From the NCBI GenBank assembly GCA_035651595.1, contig DASRFJ010000238.1, positions 1-19,470 on the forward strand: a stretch of 19,470 bases of DNA, in the 5' to 3' direction. The translations under genes were made by a program, and so were the position numbers. The first letter of the stretch is position 1. Each line of letters begins with the position of its first letter. This document shows, in pieces, positions 14,901 through 19,470 of the stretch. The stretch is from JAFARZ01 sp035651595 (GTDB lineage: Bacteria > Actinomycetota > Actinomycetes > Streptosporangiales > Streptosporangiaceae). The notes beneath the pieces are model-generated. The model saw nothing but the letters and a program-made list of their open reading frames with translations, was not told the DNA's origin and did not search any database.

Positions 14901-17900
14901 CAGGTTGCGGTGCTCGACCAGCACCCCCTTGGGACGCCCGGTCGAACCCGAGGTGTAGATCACGTACGCGGGGCTGGCCATGGCCGGCCCGCCCAGGTCT
15001 TCCCCGCCCAGGTCTTCCCCGCCCAGGGACGCGATCGCGGCCACCGTGGCGGGATCGTCCAAGACGACCCGGCGACAGTGCCCGTCATTCCCGGCGCCGG
15101 GCAGGTCCAGCCCAGCCATGGCCGTGGTGGTCAGTACCGCGACCGGGGCGGCGTCGGCCAGCATGAACGCGATCCGGTCCGCCGGGTACGCCGGGTCGAC
15201 CGGCACGTACGCCGCCCCGGCCTTCAGTACGGCCAGCACCGCGACGATCATGTCCGCGGACCGCGGCATGGCGATGGCCACCAGCCGCTCAGGACCCGCG
15301 CCCAGCGAGACCAGATACCGGGCGAGCTGATTGGCGTTCGTGCTGATCTGGGCGTAAGTCAGCTTGGTGTCGCCGTGGATCACCGCGATAGCGTCCGGCG
15401 TCCGCGCCACCTGGTCCCGGAACAACTCCGGCAGCGCCGCCGACGGCACATCCGCGCTCGTACCGTTCCACTGCACCAGGATCTGGTCACGCTCGCTGGG
15501 GCTGAGGATCTCCAGCGAGGTCACCGGGTCTTGCGGGCGGTCCGCGGCCTGGTGCAGCAGCCGGGTCAGCCGGGCGGCCAGTGCCTGGACGGTGGCCGGG
15601 TCGAACAGGTCGGTGGCGTACTCGAAGAAGGCATCGATGCCTGCCAGGCTGCCGCTGGCGTCGTGGTCTTGCCGGAACCCCAGGGTCAGGTCGAACTTGG
15701 CCGCCACACCGGGCACCGGCTCCTCGTCGATCCGCAGCCCGGGCAGCCGCCAGTCCACCGCCGCGACATCCTCATCGGCGATCATCACCTGGAACAGCGG
15801 ATGCCGGGCAGGGGAACGCTCGGGGTTGAGCGCCTCGACCAGCTGCTCGAACGGCACATCCTGCCGCGCCTGGGCGGCAAGCACCGTCTCCCGCACCCGG
15901 GCCAGCAGCTCGCCGAAACCCGGATCCCCGGACAGATCCGCCCGCAGCACCAGGGTATTCACGAAGAACCCGACCAGGCCGTGCACCGCCTCGTCGGTCC
16001 GCCCCGCCGCCGCGGCACCCAGCGGAATGTCAGTTCCCGCACCCACCCGTGACAACAGCGCCGCCAGGCCCGCGTGCAGCACCATGAACACCGTCGCCTG
16101 ATGCGCACGCGCCAGCTCGGCCAGCGCGGCGTGCAAGCCCGCATCCGCCAGCTGCCACCGGACCACACCGCCACGCTGGGACGGGAGCGCCGGGCGCGGC
16201 CGGTCGAACGGCAGCACCAGTTCCTCCGGCAGCCCGGCCAGCGTCCGTCGCCAGTACTCAACCTGCCCGGCCAGCACCCCGCTGGGCAGGTTCCGCTGCC
16301 ACAATGTGTAATCGGCATACTGCACCGGCAGCTCGGGCCAGTCCGGCCGGCGGCCGTACCGCCGGGCGGCATATGCCACCCCCAGGTCCGCCATCAGCAC
16401 CTGCATCGACCAGCCGTCACTGGCAATGTGGTGACACAGCAGTACCAGCACATGCTCGTCCGGTCCCAGGCTGAACAACCAGGCCCGGATGGGCAGCTCT
16501 GCGCCCAGGTCGAACACGTGCCGCGCCGCCGCCTCGATCAGCCCGCCAAGCTCATCATGCGATGCGGCCGTTACCGTGATCGGGACCCGCGCCTCCTCCG
16601 CCGGGACGACGCGCTGGTACGGCTCACCGTCGTCGACCGCGAACACGGTCCGCAGTGCTTCGTGCCGGGCCGCGACGTCGTTGAGCGCGGCGGCCAGTGC
16701 CGCGGGGTCCAGTTGACCGGTCACCCGCCAGGCGAACGGCAGGTTGTAGGCCGTGCCGGGCCCGTGGAACTGCTCAAGGAACCACAGCCGCTGCTGCGCG
16801 AACGACAACGGCACCCGCTCCGGCCGTACCGCCTCCCGCGCCAACGGCGCTCTGGCGGCCTCCGCCCCGGCCAGCTCCCGGGCCAGCGACTCCGGCGTCG
16901 GATGCTCGAACACTGCCCGGATCGGGACCTCCACGCCGAGCACCGCGCGGATCCGGGACACCAGCCGGGTCGCCAGCAGCGAATGACCGCCCAGATCCAG
17001 GAAACTGTCCTCGACGCCGACCCGCTCGAGGCCGAGCACCTGGGCGAATATCTCGCACAGGGCCTGCTCTCCCGCGGTGACCGGAGCGCGGCCCTGGCCG
17101 GCCGTGTATTCCGGGGCCGGCAGCGCACGCCGGTCCAGCTTCCCGATCGGCGACAACGGCAGCGCCTCCAGAACCACCACCGCCGACGGCACCATATGAC
17201 CCGGCAGCACCCGCGCCGCGGCCATGCGCAGCGCCGCCGGATCCAGCTCGGCCCCGGCGGCCGGCACGACATACCCGGCCAGCCGCCTGTCCCCCGGCTG
17301 GTCCTCGCGCACCGCCACCGCCGCCTGCGCCACGCCCGGCAGGGCCGCCAGCACCGCCTCGACCTCGCCCAGCTCGATCCGGAACCCCCGCACCTTCACC
17401 TGGTCGTCACTTCGGCCCAGGTACTCGATCTCACTGGTCGTTGACCGGGGGGAGCCGTCCGCCCGGACCCCCGCGGCGACGATCCACCGAGCCACGTCCC
17501 CGGTCCGGTACATCCGCTCTCCTGGTGTCGCGAACGGGCACGCCACGAACCGTTCCGCGGTCAGCTCCGGCCGCCCCAGGTACCCCCGCGCCAGCCCCGG
17601 TCCCGCCACGTACAGTTCCCCGGCGACGCCGGGCGGCACCGGCCGCAGGTTCTCGTCCAGCACGAACACGCTGGTGTTCCGCACCGGACGGCCGATCGGC
17701 GGAACTCCCCGCCCCGGCAGCGGCCCGGCCACCGTCGCGGCGATCGTGACCTCGGTCGGCCCGTACGCGTTGAACATCCGCCGGCCTCGCGACCACTCAG
17801 CCGCCAGCCGGGGCGGGCACGCCTCACCGCCCACGATCAGGCACTCAAACCCGGTCACCCGCTCGGCCGGGACGCTGGCCAGCACACTCGGGATGATCAG

Positions 17901-18674
17901 CGCGTGACTGATCCGCAGCACGTTCAGCGCGCGCGCGAGGCTTTCGCCAGCCAGCGCCCCCGGCCCGGGAATCACCAGCGTGGCCCCGGACGGCAGGGCC
18001 ATCAGTAGCTCCATGACCGCCGCGTCGAAGCTCGGCGAGGCCAGCTGGAGCACCCGCGACCCGATCCCGATCTCGAACGCGGCCGCCATCGACCCGGCCA
18101 GACTCGCCAGCCCGCGGTGCGTCACCACGACGCCTTTAGGCCGGCCAGTGGACCCGGACGTGTAGATCACGTAGGCAGGATGCGCCGGGTCCAGCCGCCG
18201 CTCCAGCACAGGCCCGGTTGCCTGCCGGTGCAGCGCCGTGGCGAGCAGCGGATCATCCAGTACCACACGCGGCACGGTTCCTTCGGGATCCGCGGGCAGA
18301 CAGGACGCGGCCGCCGCCGTCGTGATCACCAGGTCCGGCCGCGCGTCGTCGAGCATGTAGGCGATCCGCTCCACCGGGTAGCCAGGGTCTACCGTCACGA
18401 AGGCCGCCCCTGCCTTGGCCGTTGCCAGCCAGGAGATCACCATCCCGGCGGACCGCTCCATCGCAACCGCCACCAGCCGTTCCGGCCCCACTCCCAGCGA
18501 GGTCAGGTACCGGGCCAGCCGGTCCGCCCGCTCATCAAGCTCGGCGTAGGTGAGCGTGAGTTCGCCAAAGACGACAGCGGGCGCCCGCGGGGTGCGGGCC
18601 ACCTGCGCCGCGAACAACTCCGGCAACGTGACCACGGGCACGTCCTCCTTCCGATCCGGGTCGCTCACCCGCAC
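8841..18674 (-). CDS. trimodular nonribosomal peptide synthetase (A-T-C-A-T-C-A-T)
   Basis: One uninterrupted frame gives A1 (about 16-520, YTSGSTGRPKG at 171-181, A10 Lys512), T1 (Ser565), C2 (620-1050, HHIASDG from H748), A2 (1085-1585, Lys1578), T2 (Ser1632), C3 (1690-2120, HHIASDG from H1814), A3 (2150-2655, Lys2649) and T3 (Ser2704). All active-site motifs are intact. There is no N-terminal C, no epimerase and no thioesterase. Pocket residues by hand alignment to GrsA: A1 DAMLIGAIAK, A2 DVFSVAIVYK, A3 DGSKMGQVGK. A1 looks hydrophobic, A3 has the Lys278 common in Asx pockets, and A2 is unassigned. Both C domains look like ordinary LCL types. NRPS homology ends near residue 2740 (about base 10450); the frame then runs 536 residues antisense to two plus-strand genes, so the real end is probably near 10450. 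GTG 18674 or 18668 fits AGAAAGG. Confidence 0.93.
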   Translation of the reverse strand: MRVSDPDRKEDVPVVTLPELFAAQVARTPRAPAVVFGELTLTYAELDERADRLARYLTSLGVGPERLVAVAMERSAGMVISWLATAKAGAAFVTVDPGYPVERIAYMLDDARPDLVITTAAAASCLPADPEGTVPRVVLDDPLLATALHRQATGPVLERRLDPAHPAYVIYTSGSTGRPKGVVVTHRGLASLAGSMAAAFEIGIGSRVLQLASPSFDAAVMELLMALPSGATLVIPGPGALAGESLARALNVLRISHALIIPSVLASVPAERVTGFECLIVGGEACPPRLAAEWSRGRRMFNAYGPTEVTIAATVAGPLPGRGVPPIGRPVRNTSVFVLDENLRPVPPGVAGELYVAGPGLARGYLGRPELTAERFVACPFATPGERMYRTGDVARWIVAAGVRADGSPRSTTSEIEYLGRSDDQVKVRGFRIELGEVEAVLAALPGVAQAAVAVREDQPGDRRLAGYVVPAAGAELDPAALRMAAARVLPGHMVPSAVVVLEALPLSPIGKLDRRALPAPEYTAGQGRAPVTAGEQALCEIFAQVLGLERVGVEDSFLDLGGHSLLATRLVSRIRAVLGVEVPIRAVFEHPTPESLARELAGAEAARAPLAREAVRPERVPLSFAQQRLWFLEQFHGPGTAYNLPFAWRVTGQLDPAALAAALNDVAARHEALRTVFAVDDGEPYQRVVPAEEARVPITVTAASHDELGGLIEAAARHVFDLGAELPIRAWLFSLGPDEHVLVLLCHHIASDGWSMQVLMADLGVAYAARRYGRRPDWPELPVQYADYTLWQRNLPSGVLAGQVEYWRRTLAGLPEELVLPFDRPRPALPSQRGGVVRWQLADAGLHAALAELARAHQATVFMVLHAGLAALLSRVGAGTDIPLGAAAAGRTDEAVHGLVGFFVNTLVLRADLSGDPGFGELLARVRETVLAAQARQDVPFEQLVEALNPERSPARHPLFQVMIADEDVAAVDWRLPGLRIDEEPVPGVAAKFDLTLGFRQDHDASGSLAGIDAFFEYATDLFDPATVQALAARLTRLLHQAADRPQDPVTSLEILSPSERDQILVQWNGTSADVPSAALPELFRDQVARTPDAIAVIHGDTKLTYAQISTNANQLARYLVSLGAGPERLVAIAMPRSADMIVAVLAVLKAGAAYVPVDPAYPADRIAFMLADAAPVAVLTTTAMAGLDLPGAGNDGHCRRVVLDDPATVAAIASLGGEDLGGEDLGGPAMASPAYVIYTSGSTGRPKGVLVEHRNLAGLLCWARAEFTAAELTKVLVSTSLSFDVSVFEIFTPLISGGTIEVVQDLLTLADSDGRAWDWSLISGVPSALSEVLSEVPSVPGANARARTVVLAGEALTARTVAAVGAALPGAEVRNIYGPTEATVYATAWRAGRPGKDPARNPPIGRPVSNTRALVLDAALRLVPAGVAGELYLAGRQLARGYLNRAGLTAERFVACPFGMPGERMYRTGDLVRWNTTGELEYLGRADQQVKIRGFRIEPGELETVLTGLPGVAQAAVTVRHDRPGDGTLVAYVVPASGARPDPAALRAAAAAVLPGYMVPAAIVVLDRLPLNANGKLDRRALPAPDYTKTPGRTSPATAGERALCAVFAQVLGLDQVGPDDSFFDLGGHSLLATRLVSRIRAVLGAELPIRAVFEHPTVAALAEVLDGADAARPALVPQRRPERLPLSFAQQRLWFLEQFNGPSPAYNVAFAWRLHGRLDQAALTDALGDVVARHESLRTVFGVDDGQPYQHIIRAGEATVPVTITTARSEELDQMIEAAARYEFDLATDLPIRAWLFTLAARGHVLLLLCHHIASDGWSMDNLMADLATAYQARRDGRPPAWAPLPVQYADYALWQRNLLGGKGGVLSGQLGYWQRALAGLPEELALPFDRPRPALPSQRGGAVRWQLADAGLHATLGELAREHQATVFMVLHAGLAALLSRMGAGRDIPLGAPAAGRTDEVMHDLVGFFVNTLVLRADLSGDPSFGELLGRVRETVLSAHARQEVPFEQLVEVLNPVRSPARHPLFQVMIADEDVAAVEWRLPGLRITAEPVPAVSAKFDLTLGFRQTYDADGGPAGICGSFEYAEDLFDAATIRALAARLTRLLRQAARDPGRRVGEFGLLTSAEHRLLEGWNDTARDVPRATLPELFEQQAARTPDASAVLAAGAELTYGELTYGELNARANRLARHLITLGAGPERLVAVVMPRSLDMIVALLAVLKSGAAYVPVDPDYPADRIGFMLADTRAAITLTTSGVAGSWPDRLVLDDPGVAEVIAGYPATDVGDGERRRPLHPGHPAYVIYTSGSTGRPKGVVVTQASLVNYLARVRQAYPRLAGRVLLVSPVSFDGSVSALYGALLSGGQLCLGAVDEELPALAAAAGGFTFLKATPSHLPLLARFPASWVPDGQLMVGGEAVPAALLREWHQRHPGLAIVNQYGPTEATVGCLDYQINPGDAVPDPVPAGRPMWNTRVFVLDENLRPVPPGVAGELYVAGAGLARGYLGRPGLTAERFVACPYGPAGERMYRTGDLARWAAGVRGDGSPRWNTDGQIEYLGRTDDQVKVRGFRIELGEVQAQLAGLDGVHQAAAAVREDQPGDKRLVGYVVPEPGAELDPAGLREACGRVLPGYMVPSAVVLLDALPLNEHGKLDRRALPAPEYAAGGGRAPASPREQALCELFAQVLGLDLDRVGVEDSFFDLGGHSLLAAVLVARLADQLGVKVSLRAFMSNSSVRAIDGYLNRQRLQLPPVPIGVTDGGAQDPLERGRPAPHRACLEFVEVEVHAAAQRAVRLAAQVPLRSAEDVGALGLLQQGFGYLPGPLGDGQDHLAELRRRLQDSQPRHPAVLARLDEVGKRLLDRAGRQFVHHSLDERLPGLPDDVAEARAVRDLGPERHDVEEQADRVLELKLVPARGDRVHRQVGGAGELVREHVDGREQDREQGASSGARETGRGGHGVRLDAVDVQRVRPGIPLRLPVVVRYAEFPRSVELAGPVAERSVVGRAGGAGPLPLGVLAVLPRLRQLRRGAGDPGRVKSPEVAEDHLDRPAVGDRVVHGQEQGAVPVVDPAEQRAQQRHLACADRAGLDLDDPLLDDHVTGHAGDWRQVLDLERHLARRAHQLVRRIGVPDHEGAQDLVARDHVVECALEHREIHRAGDAERGHYQVPAAERSSVVTLVHGDEPFLRDRQRVLLCRHTLTFAAGNRRRTSPVAAAGAAAGAAAAGIRVGGLAHRKLFGQIIVRHMCATGEPSKPSPSAGCLKFRPTTSSNSSNSTTSPGSNE
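9016..9054. repeat. short GC-rich tandem repeat between the HD and C-protein genes
   Basis: Three imperfect copies of a 12-15 base unit (CCGGCGGCCGCA) run back to back in the 104-bp gap. The middle copy and the first share GCGGCCGC cores. No hairpin with a clear loop stands out. It may be slippage-derived spacer DNA. Confidence 0.6.
9099..10442 (+). CDS. stand-alone NRPS condensation enzyme
   Basis: The product is 447 aa, the size of one C domain. Seen: YPLSVTQERL (C1) at the N-terminus, ARHEVLRT (57-64), the catalytic HHSISDGW (141-148; HHxxxDG intact) and later GLFLNVVPFRT. It should catalyse amide or ester formation between carrier-bound or free substrates, in trans. No A, T or TE domain is attached. 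The GTG at 9099 is adopted because homology starts at once and a stop lies upstream in frame; the ribosome site is weak. It ends RDPDRNWRQL, nearly the same as the C protein at 18765-19470, its paralogue. It converges on the NRPS, whose reading frame runs straight through this gene on the other strand. Confidence 0.88.
   Translation: MPAQKYPLSVTQERLVAMDQGDDGGPFGRRYLIVSALRVTGPVNLAVLQGALDDVVARHEVLRTLVVRDADPPYQLVCPPCQVPLEVEDLPPVTGMSRDMVIQERIVQVQAGTISAREVPLLRALLCRIDDRDSALFLTVHHSISDGWSIQVILRDLGAFYAARITGTPPKLAKTRQYREYAEWQRASAASTPDDGALSYWAGKLDGAREFGIPNDHGQPERYSRPYSLHVYSIEADTMAAAARLASATRGTLFTVLLAAIYVLANQLTGATDLAVNAVTAGRNELEFQNTIGLFLNVVPFRTEIADCTSFRDIVRKTRETFIEAMVHELPASAIEQAFPDFVKSREDSRMSRLAVLQTPSQFGEMVLPIAEGAREIAEALLEEAESSDILGGTEWHLSSEPDGSLSGSVHFHLDEFEASTVRGWTAALKRILGTAVRDPDRNWRQL
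11037..11058. repeat. palindrome inside A3 coding sequence
   Basis: An 8-bp perfect stem (CCGGGGGG / CCCCCCGG) closes a 6-base loop. It encodes part of the GVRGDGSPR segment that is extra between the A7 and A8 motifs of A3. A matching element lies in A1 at 17445-17466, and A2 has none. Confidence 0.8.
12131..12160. repeat. in-frame 15-base tandem duplication in A3
   Basis: Two 15-base copies differ at one base and encode LTYGE-LTYGE at the A1-core start of the third adenylation domain. The second copy lengthens a normally single conserved LTYxEL motif by five residues. Confidence 0.9.
14661..14684. repeat. in-frame 12-base tandem duplication in A2
   Basis: Two identical 12-base units (CACCTCCGACAG on the plus strand) encode the repeated LSEV in the loop between the A4 and A5 regions of the second adenylation domain. 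The reading frame is kept. Confidence 0.9.
14991..15020. repeat. in-frame 15-base tandem duplication in A2
   Basis: Two identical 15-base units (GCCCAGGTCTTCCCC) plus a partial third encode GGEDLGGEDLGG just before the ATP-binding YTSGSTG loop of A2. The region is a variable surface loop in adenylation domains, so it is probably tolerated. Confidence 0.9.
17445..17466. repeat. palindrome inside A1 coding sequence
   Basis: CCGGGGGG pairs with CCGCCCGG (one mismatch) across a 6-base loop. It lies at the same place in A1 as the 11037-11058 palindrome does in A3, and encodes the matching extra GVRADGSPR segment. Confidence 0.75.
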
Positions 18675-18764
18675 CTTTCTGTATTGCGCGCTGACCCTTC
18701 GACGTGCGGGTACGCGGACACGACTGCCGGCCCCTGTCGCGGCTCCGTGCGGTGATCGCCGTAG

Positions 18765-19470
18765 TTACAGGGTCTTCCAGTTCTGGTCGGGGTCGCGGAC
18801 GGCGGCGGTCAGGATCCGCCGCAGGTCCGCAGCCCAGCCGGCGACCGTGCTCTCGTCGAATTCGTCGAGGTTGAACATGATGGCGCCGGATAGCGCGCTG
18901 GAGACCGGCAAGTCGGTAAACCACACGGCGCCGCTGGGGATGTCGCGCGGCCCATCCTCCTCTCGCCAGCGCACCTCCATATCTCGGCCGCCCTCGGCGA
19001 TGGGGTAAATGAGATCGTCGGCGAGCTGCGACACCTGGCACGAGATGATGAACTGGGAGGTGCTGAGGTCCTCGCGGGACTTGGCGACGTCGGGGAATGC
19101 CTGCTCGATGACGTTGACGGGGAGTTCGTGCGCGATGGCGTCGATGAAGGTTTCCTTGGTCCGCGCGACGATGTCGCGGAAGGTGGTGCAGTCCGCGATG
19201 TCGGTGCGGAAGGGCACGAGGTTGAGGAACAGTCCCATGGTGTTGTGGAACTCCTCGACTTCGCGGCCGGCGGTGAACGCGCGGATCGTCAGGTCGGTCG
19301 CGCCCGTGATCTGGTGGGCCAGGACGTAGAACGCGGAGAGCAGCACCGGGAACAAGGTGGTGCGGGACGCGGTGGCGAGCGCGGCGGCCCGGGCGATGAC
19401 ATCGGCGTCGATGACGTGGCCGTGCATTGAGTACGGCCGGGAGTAACTGTCGGGGTGCGGACGGTCGTTG
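18765..19470 (-). CDS. stand-alone NRPS condensation enzyme, 5' part outside the window
   Basis: The C-terminal 235 residues are visible; the frame stays open to the window edge. The segment NDRPHPDSYSRPYSMH, then TLFPVLLSAFYVLAHQ, TGATDLTIRAFTAGREVEEF and GLFLNLVPFRTDIADCT, aligns residue for residue with the second half of the C protein at 9099-10442. Both end in RDPD-x-NW-xx-L. The catalytic HHxxxDG half lies beyond the edge, so activity cannot be judged. The gene ends 90 bases before the NRPS start on the same strand, and the NRPS begins with the sequence that normally follows a C-A linker, so this is probably the condensation half of a split first module. Confidence 0.88.
   Translation of the reverse strand, partial: NDRPHPDSYSRPYSMHGHVIDADVIARAAALATASRTTLFPVLLSAFYVLAHQITGATDLTIRAFTAGREVEEFHNTMGLFLNLVPFRTDIADCTTFRDIVARTKETFIDAIAHELPVNVIEQAFPDVAKSREDLSTSQFIISCQVSQLADDLIYPIAEGGRDMEVRWREEDGPRDIPSGAVWFTDLPVSSALSGAIMFNLDEFDESTVAGWAADLRRILTAAVRDPDQNWKTL

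Noticed and set aside
11037..17466. CRISPR or other array from the repeated GC-rich words
   Set aside because: The repeats are homologous NRPS modules thousands of bases apart, with no regular spacer-repeat pattern.
1..19470. Stop-codon reassignment as the reason several genes lack stops
   Set aside because: TGA, TAG and TAA all end other genes here in normal places (1120, 8159, 10442), so the code is standard.
1..19470. tRNA, rRNA or riboswitch
   Set aside because: No cloverleaf-like set, rRNA core word or recognisable riboswitch fold was seen by eye.

Overview
The window is high-GC DNA with strong G/C bias at third codon positions, frequent GTG starts and GA-rich ribosome binding sites. 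It contains DGPF/YCII, SigE-like sigma, TrmB/LuxR-type regulator and NRPS genes of actinomycete character. It most likely comes from a filamentous actinomycete; I cannot name the genus.

Left part (1-5500), housekeeping or accessory genes. There is the 3' end of an unidentified gene (1-133). A two-gene plus-strand unit follows: a dihydrofolate-reductase-like protein (512-1120) and a YCII/DGPF protein (1143-1472). Facing it on the minus strand are a broken ECF sigma locus (1491-2181) and a calcineurin-like metallophosphoesterase (start 3056). A 630-bp divergent intergenic region holds a near-perfect 57-nt hairpin (3311-3367). An ABC exporter pair comes next (ATPase 3687-4616, permease 4613-5446), closed by a strong hairpin (5463-5499).

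Right part (about 5550 to the window end), a nonribosomal peptide locus cut by the right edge. A small minus-strand ORF diverges from a TrmB/LuxR-type regulator (start 6196). The regulator leads a plus-strand series: NodB-type deacetylase (7254-8159), HD-domain protein with a possible diiron ligand set (8182-8994), and stand-alone condensation enzyme (9099-10442). Convergent with that series lies a very large NRPS (start 18674) with order A-T-C-A-T-C-A-T, no N-terminal C domain and no thioesterase. Immediately upstream of the NRPS, on its strand, is a second stand-alone C protein (18765 to beyond the window) that is a paralogue of the first.

How it may work (inference). The upstream C protein ends and the NRPS begins almost exactly at the usual C-A linker, so the two look like a split C/A module. 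The second C protein may act in trans on the terminal thiolation domain, since no TE is visible. The HD protein and the deacetylase are candidate tailoring enzymes, and the regulator a candidate pathway switch.

Recurring oddity. Several genes run past the point where their family normally stops: the phosphoesterase at about 2199, the LuxR regulator at about 7190 and the NRPS at about 10450. The sigma gene is an out-of-frame join of two different ECF types. For the first three, a stop lies one frame away, which fits single-base indels (sequencing error or real mutation) and should be checked on reads.
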